NCBI GenBank assembly: GCA_964559135.1 | Contig: CAZLGG010000050.1 | Coordinates: 1 to 28,202, forward strand | Direction: 5' to 3' | DNA: 28,202 nucleotides | Source: DRQF01 sp964559135 | GTDB lineage: Bacteria > Planctomycetota > GCA-002687715 > DRQF01 | Part shown: positions 8,872-15,719 of the stretch, in pieces | How the letters are laid out: each line of letters starts with the position of its first letter | How positions within the stretch are numbered: position 1 is the stretch's first letter | The notes under the pieces: generated by a model | What the model saw: the letters and a program-made list of their open reading frames with translations, nothing else | Told to the model about the DNA's origin: nothing | The model's database searches: none | Position numbers and translations under genes: made by a program

Positions 8872-8899
8872 TTGCAAACCGGCTCGAGCGGAATACGCT
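8872..8899 (+). promoter_or_regulatory. Weak candidate promoter for the PpiC gene
   Basis: TTGCAA (8872-8877), 16 bases, then TACGCT (8894-8899). Four and three of six consensus matches. It lies about 40 bases before the TTG start at 8938, in the 197-base gap between two divergent genes. No comparable promoter was seen for the methyltransferase on the other strand. Confidence 0.2.
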
Positions 8900-8937
8900 G
8901 GGAAACGGAGTCCTTGTCACTGTCCGGGAGATGCACC

Positions 8938-10344
8938 TTGAGATCGACCTTCCTTTGCACCGCCGCCTTCGCCTTGATCGGGCTGTCCGCGAGCGCGACC
9001 TTTGCCCAAGCCCAGGAGACGGCGCTGGTGTCCGGCGTCGCCGTTCCCGCGGGCGCCGTCGCCGTCATCAACGGCCGGACGATACCCATTCCTCGCTTCG
9101 TGGACGCGGTTCATCGCCGTTTCACCACCCACACGCGCGGTGTCGAGACTCTCAACGCCCTGCTTCAAGAACGCATCATTCGGCACAACATGAAGGAGCG
9201 GGGTCTCGTCATCAATGACGACGACGTCGCCAGGCGGTACGACGCTCTCGACCGAAAGATCCAGGAAGCCACGCAGGGGAAGAAGACGATCAAAGCCGTT
9301 CTGAGCGAGCAGGGGCTCTCGAAAGACGAGTTCCTGAGCAAACTGCGCATGGAGACCGCTCTCCACCGGATGACCGCGAAGGACTTCGGCCGCGAGGATG
9401 TCCTTCCCGCGGATGAGGTCCAGTGGCTGCGGTCGAAAACCCTCCAGGCCAAGGTGGAACGGGACGCATCCAAGCTCCCGAAGGACGCGGCCGCGCGGGT
9501 CTACGGCGACTTCATCACGAAGACGGAATTCGTGAAGGCCCTCCTCGCCCATCTCCCGAAAAAAGAGGTGCTGCAAATCGTCCAGTCGATGATGCAGGAG
9601 GAACTGGCGCGACAGATGCTCGAATCCCAGGGCGGCCATCTCGAGCCGGGCGACATCGACCGCGTCTACGACGCCATGAAGACGCGCTTCGAAAGCGATC
9701 CCCGCTTTCAGGGCCTCTCCTTCACGGACTTCATTCGCGAACGCGAAGGGATGGGCCCCGAGACCCACAAGGCGAGCGCGGGATTCCGCCGAGAAGCCTG
9801 CCTAAACGTCCTGGCTCCCAAGCTCGTCCCCGACAAGACCGCGGCGACGGTCTACGAACGCGAGAAGGAGTATTACGGCCCAGTCTACGAACTCGCCCAC
9901 ATCTTGATTCGAGGCAGCGACCGCGCCAAGGACCGACGACTCCTGCGGTCCGTGGCCGACGCCAAGAAGGAGGCCGACAAGATCATGGCGCGCCTCCGAA
10001 AAGGCGAGAGCTTCAAGGACGCGGTCAAGCTCTACAGCGAGGATTCGAGGACCAAATTCAAGGGGGGCGTGATCGGCTCCTACACGCCGAAGACCGCGAA
10101 GGACGCCGGATTCGGCGAGCAGGTCTCCAAGGCCGAAGTCGGAGCCGTCTTCGGGCCCATCCGGGACGGTCTGGGCTACCACATCTACAAGCTCACGGGG
10201 AAAAAGCCGGCGCCTCCGCTCGACGAGAAGATCGTCGCCGACTTGCGACTTCGCGCCGCTCACCGAGCCTTCGCCGAGGCATGGAGGGACGCCAAGAAGG
10301 GAATCGATCTCCAAAGTTTCCTGGGCTCCGAGGGGTCGAAGTGA
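8938..10344 (+). CDS. Periplasmic PpiC/SurA-type peptidyl-prolyl isomerase
   Basis: A 468-residue exported parvulin-type foldase, probably a chaperone or proline isomerase for envelope proteins. The TTG at 8938 is preferred: GGGAG lies seven bases before it and the protein then opens with a good signal peptide, (M)RSTFLCTAAFALIGLSASA. The frame is open to 8776 but the extra residues are not protein-like. After the signal peptide comes a SurA-like N-terminal helical part that includes VINGRTIPIPRFVDAV and a KERGLVINDDDV helix. The parvulin domain is at about 318-418, marked by YELAHILIRG, LYSEDSRTKFKGGVIG, VFGPIRDGLGYHIYKLTGK. The insert between the helical part and the PPIase domain is long compared with SurA. 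The aldolase gene follows after a single base. Confidence 0.88.
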   Translation: MRSTFLCTAAFALIGLSASATFAQAQETALVSGVAVPAGAVAVINGRTIPIPRFVDAVHRRFTTHTRGVETLNALLQERIIRHNMKERGLVINDDDVARRYDALDRKIQEATQGKKTIKAVLSEQGLSKDEFLSKLRMETALHRMTAKDFGREDVLPADEVQWLRSKTLQAKVERDASKLPKDAAARVYGDFITKTEFVKALLAHLPKKEVLQIVQSMMQEELARQMLESQGGHLEPGDIDRVYDAMKTRFESDPRFQGLSFTDFIREREGMGPETHKASAGFRREACLNVLAPKLVPDKTAATVYEREKEYYGPVYELAHILIRGSDRAKDRRLLRSVADAKKEADKIMARLRKGESFKDAVKLYSEDSRTKFKGGVIGSYTPKTAKDAGFGEQVSKAEVGAVFGPIRDGLGYHIYKLTGKKPAPPLDEKIVADLRLRAAHRAFAEAWRDAKKGIDLQSFLGSEGSK

Positions 10345-10345
10345 A

Positions 10346-11068
10346 ATGACCTCGGAATCCTGGAGCGAAGCGGTTCACCGGCTGCGCGGGGAGATTCTCG
10401 GCACCTGTCGGCGCATGTATGCGAACAAGCTCATCGCAGCCACGGACGGCAACGTTTCGGTGAGAATCGCCGAGGATGAGTTGCTCATCACACGCAGCGG
10501 GATCTCGAAAGGGGACGCGGAGGAGGAAGACATCCTCCGCGTCGATTTCGACGGGAACGTTCTCGAGGGCCGAGGACGTCCCTCCTCCGAGATCCGCATG
10601 CATCTCGCCTGCTACGAGGAGCGTCGCGATATCGCCGCCGTCGTCCACGCCCACCCGCCGACCGCCGTCGCCTTCACGCTGGCGGGGAAGACCCTCGCCC
10701 AGTGCATCATCCCCGAGGTCGTCGTGACGCTGGGCGCCGTGCCGACGCTGCCCTACACGACTCCCACCACCGACGCGGTCCCGAAGGCCGTCCGACGGGT
10801 CATTCGCCACGCGGACGCCCTCATGCTCGAGCGCCACGGCGCGGTCACCGTGGGCACGAGTGCGATGGATGCCTACTACAAGTTGGAAAAGCTCGAACAC
10901 GCGGCCCACGTCACCTGGCTCGCCCATCAACTCGGACGGGTCAAGACGCTCCCGCCGGACGAAGTGCTCAGGCTGCTGGCGCTGCGCTCTTCCACGCTGA
11001 TGGACGGCAAGAATCCACTGTGCAACGAATGCGTGCTCGCCTGTCACGAGGGATTGGAAGGCGCCTGA
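10346..11068 (+). CDS. Class II aldolase/adducin family protein
   Basis: A 240-residue zinc-dependent aldolase-type enzyme related to L-fuculose-1-phosphate aldolase. All expected metal and catalytic residues are present: E82 in PSSEIRMH, H101 and H103 in VVHAHPPTAV, and H164 in LERHGAV, at spacings like those of FucA (E73, H92, H94, H155). TDGNVSVR at 34-40 is the phosphate-binding loop. The substrate is unknown; fuculose phosphate, ribulose phosphate and related sugars are all possible, and no sugar kinase or isomerase lies nearby. The ATG begins one base after the PpiC stop, so the two genes are co-transcribed, though no functional link is obvious. The C-terminus carries an unusual cysteine cluster, CNECVLAC (226-233), not part of the FucA catalytic site. 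Confidence 0.87.
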   Translation: MTSESWSEAVHRLRGEILGTCRRMYANKLIAATDGNVSVRIAEDELLITRSGISKGDAEEEDILRVDFDGNVLEGRGRPSSEIRMHLACYEERRDIAAVVHAHPPTAVAFTLAGKTLAQCIIPEVVVTLGAVPTLPYTTPTTDAVPKAVRRVIRHADALMLERHGAVTVGTSAMDAYYKLEKLEHAAHVTWLAHQLGRVKTLPPDEVLRLLALRSSTLMDGKNPLCNECVLACHEGLEGA

Positions 11069-11079
11069 GACCGGCTTCC

Positions 11080-12057
11080 TCAGCCTTTGCCCAGCTTCCG
11101 GAAAAGCCCCTTCAGCCGAACGTCGATCTCGCCCCGCCAGCCCTCCGGGTCGGTGATCCCTAACTTACGAAGGCCGTCGTTTGATCGGGAATCGCGAGCG
11201 CGCCACAGATGAGCGACCGCGGCTTCCAGATCACCCTTGCGCTCGCGGATATCGGCCAACCAGAGATTGACGAGCGGATGATCCGGGAGGATCGCCCAGG
11301 CTTCCTTGCACCGCGCTTCGGCCTGACCCCAGAGCGCGTCGTCGTCTCCCGCCTTCCGGGCCCGCTCCATGGCCACGCGAGCCCGCATGGCGAGGAGCGA
11401 GAAGGAATAGGGGTGGACCTCCAACGACTTGGCGAGAACGGTCTCGGCCTCCGTGAGATTCCCTTGCCGCCGATCGAGATCCGCGAGTGAGAGGGAGCTC
11501 TCCATGTGGTGCGGATCGATTTGGAGGGCCTTGGTGAAGGACGCCCTCGCGCCCACGAGATCCCCGGCCCTCTCGGAGAGGACGCCCCGCGTCCAAAACA
11601 CGATCACGGCCGTCTCGCCGTCCGCGGCTCCCTCCTCGTTCAAAAGGGAAAGGGCCTCGTCTCGGCGGCCCAGATCCTCCAGGAGGACGGCCTTGGCGCT
11701 CCGTGCCTTGGCGTCCGCGGGATCGACCGTGAGACACCTGTCATAGGCGTTCAGGCATTCCATCTGCCATGTCCGAGCCTTCTCGACGTCGCCTTTTGCC
11801 TTCGCCTGCAGATAGAGATCGTGGTAGGCCAAGCCCAAGTTGTAGAGGACGCGATGATCGTCCGGATGGACCTCCAAGGCCTGGCGGTAGTACCGAATGG
11901 CTCCGTGGTAATCGCCATCGTCATAGCGCTCGATGCCCCGTCCGAAATCGTCCAGAACGACGACCGAGGAGGAACCGCAAGCGCCCAGGACGACGGCCGT
12001 CGTCAAAACCAGCCCAAAGGACTTGAACCGATTCGAGTGACCTCGATTACTGATCAT
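11080..12057 (-). CDS. TPR-repeat lipoprotein
   Basis: A 325-residue lipoprotein. The signal peptide is followed by a lipobox L24-G25-A26-C27 (VVLGACGSS), so it is probably anchored in a membrane facing the periplasm. From about residue 36 it is built from tetratricopeptide helices: GIERYDDGDYHGAIRYYRQA, YNLGLAYHDLYLQ, AYDRCLTVDPADAKARSAKA, ASFTKALQIDPHHMESSLSL and more. TPR domains bind proteins; no enzyme motif is seen. The ATG at 12057 lies 11 bases inside the end of the MCE gene, so it is the last gene of the Mla operon and probably works with it. It sits where mlaC or mlaA would be expected, neither of which is present. Its end converges with the aldolase gene, 11 bases away. Confidence 0.85.
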   Translation of the reverse strand: MISNRGHSNRFKSFGLVLTTAVVLGACGSSSVVVLDDFGRGIERYDDGDYHGAIRYYRQALEVHPDDHRVLYNLGLAYHDLYLQAKAKGDVEKARTWQMECLNAYDRCLTVDPADAKARSAKAVLLEDLGRRDEALSLLNEEGAADGETAVIVFWTRGVLSERAGDLVGARASFTKALQIDPHHMESSLSLADLDRRQGNLTEAETVLAKSLEVHPYSFSLLAMRARVAMERARKAGDDDALWGQAEARCKEAWAILPDHPLVNLWLADIRERKGDLEAAVAHLWRARDSRSNDGLRKLGITDPEGWRGEIDVRLKGLFRKLGKG

Positions 12058-13180
12058 ATCGCTGGGGTCTCCCCTGAATCACGAGCGGAGTCAGATCCTT
12101 GACGGGAGGCGCGGCCGCCTTGACTTCGCCCGGTCCGCCGAAAATGACCTGCGACGGATCCGCTCTCAGACTCATCACGAGCAAACGCGACTCCTGCAGC
12201 GTGCGACGCAATTCGTAGAGCGCCGCGAGGAGGTCCGGATTGCGAACGAGGTCGTTCGTCCCGTCCAGAACATCGTCGAGCTTCTCCATCGACTCCATGG
12301 ACTTCGTCTCGAGTTTGGAAACCGCCGAATTGGCCGTATCCAGGAATTTGGAGACCTTGGGACGCATCTCGGACAGCGTTGAACGAATATCCGTCACGGC
12401 GCCGTTGGTGTTGCCCATCAACGCGTCCGCGTTCGCCAGCGTGTCGGTCAGCTTCTGCTCGAGGCGTGCGAGGGACTCGTCCAAGTGGGCGACGACGTCG
12501 TTGCCCGCGCCGAGAAGCTTCTCTCCTCGATCGATGATCCCATCGTCCCGCAGCACGCGGTCACGCAGTTGGTGGATTGTGTCGTTCAAGTTCTTGACCG
12601 TCGTCCGCGTGTCGGTGACGAGCCCCCACAGCTGGTCCATCTTGTCCTCCGCCAGCACACGCTGATTGATGTTCTCGATCATCGTATTCGTGTTGGCGAT
12701 GAGTGGTTTGATCTGCTCTCGCAACTCATCCAGCATCGTGAACATGTCGCCGTAGGGTTCTCCGGCGACGACGAGCCGTCCATCCGCATCCTTCGGCAGA
12801 GGCTCTCCCCTCGTGTCGGGGATGACACGCAAGTACTTGGCCCCCAACAAGGACTCCTGCTTGATTTCCGCACGGGTTCCGTTCCGAAGTTTTTCGGCGA
12901 TGTGGGGTTCCATGTCGAACACGACGAGAACGCCCCCTCCGCTGTCGTCACCTTGGACGCTCGGGCGGATTTCGATCGTCTGGACCGTCCCCACCTGCAG
13001 CCCGTTCACCGTCACTCGGGCCTTTTCCTCGAGCAGGGCGACGTCCTGGAACTTGGCGACGAACACGACGTTGTCGGCCGCGAACAGGGTCCTCTCCAAG
13101 GGCACGATGGCCACGGCGAAGAGAATCAAAAGACCGACCAGAATGAAAATCCCGGTGACGACTTCCGATTGTCTGATCAT
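12047..13180 (-). CDS. mlaD: MlaD-type MCE-domain lipid transport protein
   Basis: The substrate-binding component of an Mla-type ABC system that moves phospholipids between the membranes. It has 377 residues, about twice the length of E. coli MlaD. Residues 8-28 form an N-terminal membrane anchor (GIFILVGLLILFAVAIVPL). The MCE domain spans about 35-118, with VTVNGLQVGTVQTIEI and SLLGAKYLRVIP. The rest is a long helical, probably coiled-coil region (NLNDTIHQLRDRV, ARLEQKLTDTLANADAL), as in longer MCE proteins that form tubes or needles. A start at the ATG at 13180 is supported by AGGAG nine bases before it. It lies 34 bases after mlaF and overlaps the lipoprotein gene. Confidence 0.92.
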   Translation of the reverse strand: MIRQSEVVTGIFILVGLLILFAVAIVPLERTLFAADNVVFVAKFQDVALLEEKARVTVNGLQVGTVQTIEIRPSVQGDDSGGGVLVVFDMEPHIAEKLRNGTRAEIKQESLLGAKYLRVIPDTRGEPLPKDADGRLVVAGEPYGDMFTMLDELREQIKPLIANTNTMIENINQRVLAEDKMDQLWGLVTDTRTTVKNLNDTIHQLRDRVLRDDGIIDRGEKLLGAGNDVVAHLDESLARLEQKLTDTLANADALMGNTNGAVTDIRSTLSEMRPKVSKFLDTANSAVSKLETKSMESMEKLDDVLDGTNDLVRNPDLLAALYELRRTLQESRLLVMSLRADPSQVIFGGPGEVKAAAPPVKDLTPLVIQGRPQRYDQ

Positions 13181-13214
13181 GATGTCCTTCTCCTGTCCAT
13201 GCACGAAGTCGCCA

Positions 13215-14054
13215 TTAGACCATGAGATCCTGAAGGAAACTCGAGTAGGCCTCACTCTCAGCCGCGAGCGCATCGACTTCCCCGTTGACGAATTTACGTA
13301 CGCGAGGATCGTCGCTGGTCAAAAGGTCGTCCAAAGCCCCGTAGAGGAGAACGTTCCCCTTGTCGAGCATGACGACCTTGTCCGCGATGCGTCGCACGCT
13401 TTCCATCACGTGCGTCACCACGACGTTCGTCATCCCCATTTTCGTTTTCAGGTCGTTGATCAGCTCGTCGATGGACGCCGTCGCGATGGGGTCGAGGCCG
13501 GCTGACGGCTCGTCGTAAAAGACGATCTTCGGGTCGAGTGCGATGGCCCGAGCCAAGGCCGCCCGCTTCTGCATTCCCCCCGAGATCTCGCTGGGCAAAA
13601 GGTCGAACGCCGCGCGCAACCCCACCTGCTCCAGCTTGACCTTCACCATGATCTCGATGGTTTCTCGCGCCTGCTTGGTGTGCATTTCGATGGGAAGAGC
13701 CACGTTCTCTCCCACGGTCATGGAGTTGAGGAGCGCGCCGGATTGAAAAAGCACGCCGAATTTTCGCCGAATGCGATTGAGATCCCGCTCCTTCATGCCG
13801 ACGATGTTTTCGCCGTCGATCCAGACTTCGCCCGACGTGGCGGGAATGGCACCGATCATGATCTTGAGCAAGGTCGACTTCCCCCCGCCCGATCCGCCCA
13901 AGACGCAGACGGTCTCGCCCTTGTTGACGTCGAAGGTGATGCCCTTCAGGACATCCACCGGACCGTGAGGCGTCGGAAACGTCTTCGTGACGTTCTTGAC
14001 CGAAATGACGGGCATCGAAGCCGACTGGGACCTCTTATTGGAATCGTCCGCCAT
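13215..14054 (-). CDS. mlaF: MlaF-type ABC transporter ATP-binding protein
   Basis: The 279-residue cytoplasmic ATPase subunit of the Mla lipid transporter. The nucleotide-binding motifs are complete: Walker A GGSGGGKST (53-61), Q-loop glutamine 104 in LFQSGALLNSMTV, signature ISGGMQKRAALARA (157-170), Walker B KIVFYDEP with D181 and catalytic E182, D-loop SAGLDP, and H-loop H215 in VVVTHVMESV. The text FQSGALLNSMTVGENVA and the signature ending MQKRA are typical of the MlaF/Ttg2A branch rather than of general importers. The ATG at 14054 gives a short polar leader before the first strand. It follows mlaE by eight bases. Residues 200-216 match the usual MlaF dimer region. Confidence 0.95.
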   Translation of the reverse strand: MADDSNKRSQSASMPVISVKNVTKTFPTPHGPVDVLKGITFDVNKGETVCVLGGSGGGKSTLLKIMIGAIPATSGEVWIDGENIVGMKERDLNRIRRKFGVLFQSGALLNSMTVGENVALPIEMHTKQARETIEIMVKVKLEQVGLRAAFDLLPSEISGGMQKRAALARAIALDPKIVFYDEPSAGLDPIATASIDELINDLKTKMGMTNVVVTHVMESVRRIADKVVMLDKGNVLLYGALDDLLTSDDPRVRKFVNGEVDALAAESEAYSSFLQDLMV

Positions 14055-14062
14055 GGCGCCCC

Positions 14063-14884
14063 CTATTTGTAAAACCGATTCAAGAGGACCCCATCGATCA
14101 ACGCGTCGGCCACGATGATCGACACCAAGCTCATGACAACGCTGACCATGGTGTTGCGACCGACGCCCTCGGGGCCGCCTCGAACGGTCAGGGCGTTGTG
14201 ACAGGCGACCATGCAGATGATGCCGCCGAAGATCGCGGCCTTCACGAGCCCCCCAATGATATCCACCATGTCGAAAGCGTTGCGAACCGTCGAGTAGTAG
14301 GACCAGAACGGAATATTGAAGTTCAACGTCCCGACGACGAGCCCACCGATGTTTCCGAACAAGTAGGAGTACATCGTCAGGACGGGAAGCATGATGAAAA
14401 TTGCGATGAAACGCGGCGCGACGAGGTACCCGACGGGGTTGATTCCCATCGTCCTGAGAGCGAGGACTTCTTCGTTGATCACCATGCTGCCGAGTCCGGC
14501 GGTGAAGGCCGCTCCGACACGACCGGAAAGGACGATCGCGGTCATCAGGGGACCCAATTCGCGAACGATCGCGATACAGATCATCTTCGGGATGATGTTC
14601 TTGGCGCCGTAGTCCTCGAACTTGTCACCCGTCTGGAGAACGAGGATGGCCCCGATGAGGACAGCGACGAGACACGTGATGAAAAGCGAGAAGACGCCGA
14701 TCTGCTGCATCAGGGGAAAGACGAGCTTCCGAAATCGGGTCTTGCCGGTGAACGGCCCCGCGAAAACCCAAAAGAGGGTCTCTATCGTCAACTTGGTCAG
14801 CCGCGTCAGGGACTCGAGCCCCCCCACGATCGGCCGGCCGAATGCGCCGATGAACACCGCCAGACCTCGTAGGAGGCGATCCAT
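14063..14884 (-). CDS. mlaE: MlaE-type ABC transporter permease
   Basis: The 273-residue inner-membrane permease of the Mla lipid transporter. An N-terminal amphipathic part (RLTKLTIETLFWVFAG) leads into about five membrane helices: IGVFSLFITCLVAVLIGAIL, the segment around ELGPLMTAIVLSGRVGAAFT, FIAIFIMLPVLTMYSYLFG, GGLVKAAIFGGIICMVAC and VVMSLVSIIVADALIDGVLL. The ELGPLMTAIVLSGRVGAAF stretch is the best-kept MlaE signature and contacts MlaF. The gene begins seven bases after the STAS gene and ends eight bases before mlaF. The order STAS-mlaE-mlaF-mlaD differs from the E. coli order F-E-D-C-B. Confidence 0.95.
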   Translation of the reverse strand: MDRLLRGLAVFIGAFGRPIVGGLESLTRLTKLTIETLFWVFAGPFTGKTRFRKLVFPLMQQIGVFSLFITCLVAVLIGAILVLQTGDKFEDYGAKNIIPKMICIAIVRELGPLMTAIVLSGRVGAAFTAGLGSMVINEEVLALRTMGINPVGYLVAPRFIAIFIMLPVLTMYSYLFGNIGGLVVGTLNFNIPFWSYYSTVRNAFDMVDIIGGLVKAAIFGGIICMVACHNALTVRGGPEGVGRNTMVSVVMSLVSIIVADALIDGVLLNRFYK

Positions 14885-14891
14885 GAGACAG

Positions 14892-15200
14892 TCAGCTTCC
14901 TTCGATCGTGAAGGCCTCGAGGAGGCGCGACAGTTTCAGGACATCGCGAACGCTGTCACTGATGTCCACCAGGACGTAGGGGATCTTCTTCCCCTGGGCC
15001 CACTTCATGCCCTCGATGAGAACGGCTATGCCCGAGCTATCGATATAAGGCACGTCCGCCAAGCGAAGGCGCAACGTCGCGGGCTTCTTCTTGACGGCCT
15101 TTTTCAGCTCGTCACGAAGCTTCGGGGAGGACTCCATATCCACTTCCCCCGAGACGTCGATCAGGATTCCCGACTCGATTTCATCGACCTTGAGCTTCAT
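14892..15200 (-). CDS. STAS-domain protein (MlaB-like or anti-sigma factor antagonist)
   Basis: A 102-residue single STAS domain. It opens MKLKVDEIESGILIDVSGEV, then DMESSPKLRDELKKAV, and carries PYIDSSGIAVLIEG at 51-64. The second serine of DSSG (S56) is the position phosphorylated in SpoIIAA and RsbV. Two roles are possible. It may be the MlaB-type subunit that binds MlaF and supports transport, which fits its place immediately before mlaE. Or it may be a partner-switch antagonist controlled by the RsbW-like protein, whose gene it overlaps by 20 bases. Both could be true. AAGGGGG lies three bases before the ATG. Confidence 0.88.
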   Translation of the reverse strand: MKLKVDEIESGILIDVSGEVDMESSPKLRDELKKAVKKKPATLRLRLADVPYIDSSGIAVLIEGMKWAQGKKIPYVLVDISDSVRDVLKLSRLLEAFTIEGS

Positions 15201-15627
15201 TGTCCCCCTTCCCGCTCACGGCTCTCGTCATCACGAGGGCCACGCGACCAGCGTGTTCCTTGTCAGGCTCGAAGTCCATGGTGTCCATGACTTCGCGCAT
15301 GAAATGCGTGCCCAGTCCCCCGGGTTTGACGTCCGCCAGATCACGGGGACGGATCTTCGCGATCTGACTCTCTTTGCAGAAGTTGCGAATTCGAACGACG
15401 ATCATCTTCTTGCCGTCGACGAATTCCAATTCGATGCGCCCCCGAGGTTTCAACCATCCCTGGCCGTGCTTGATGATGTTCGCGCAGGCCTCGTCGATCG
15501 CGAGGATGATCTGCCTGGTCTCATCATCGGAGAACCGATTCTCCAAGACGGGCTTCAGGAAGCCGCGAATACACTTCAGATAGGCGGATTCCGCCGGCAC
15601 GTCGATAGCGAGGTAGGGTGCCGTCAT
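15181..15627 (-). CDS. RsbW-like GHKL ATPase (anti-sigma/serine kinase family)
   Basis: A 148-residue protein of the HATPase_c_2 family that includes the anti-sigma kinases RsbW and SpoIIAB. The N-box is clear: LAIDEACANIIKHG (42-55) with E46 and N50 for Mg-ATP. The ATP-lid glycines are present in KPGGLGTHFMREVMD (101-115). The G1 box, normally DxG with an aspartate that contacts adenine, reads RNFCKES here (81-87), so aspartate is replaced by N82 and glycine by C84. Kinase activity is therefore uncertain. The likely partner is the overlapping STAS protein. The gene starts 92 bases after the anti-sigma-like gene and may have its own promoter. AAGGG precedes the ATG at 15627. Confidence 0.87.
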   Translation of the reverse strand: MTAPYLAIDVPAESAYLKCIRGFLKPVLENRFSDDETRQIILAIDEACANIIKHGQGWLKPRGRIELEFVDGKKMIVVRIRNFCKESQIAKIRPRDLADVKPGGLGTHFMREVMDTMDFEPDKEHAGRVALVMTRAVSGKGDNEAQGR

Positions 15628-15652
15628 AGTTCCCTTTTCTTCGGCGCATGAA

Positions 15653-15674
15653 CCGGGTCAAACCTTCCACCCGG
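15653..15674 (-). promoter_or_regulatory. Inverted repeat in the leader of the RsbW-like gene
   Basis: CCGGGT (15653-15658) and ACCCGG (15669-15674) form a perfect six-base inverted repeat with a ten-base centre, 26 bases before the ATG at 15627. It could be an operator or an mRNA hairpin. Confidence 0.3.
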
Positions 15675-15687
15675 CTCGTTCTTCGAG

Positions 15688-15715
15688 AATCTACGGATGC
15701 CCCGAAGGATTGCAA
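15688..15715 (-). promoter_or_regulatory. Candidate internal promoter before the RsbW-like gene
   Basis: On the minus strand TTGCAA (15715-15710), 16 bases, then TAGATT (15693-15688); each hexamer matches four of six. It sits in the only real gap (92 bases) of the eight-gene run and would separate the sigma/anti-sigma pair from the RsbW-STAS-Mla genes. Confidence 0.25.
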
Positions 15716-15719
15716 GTCC

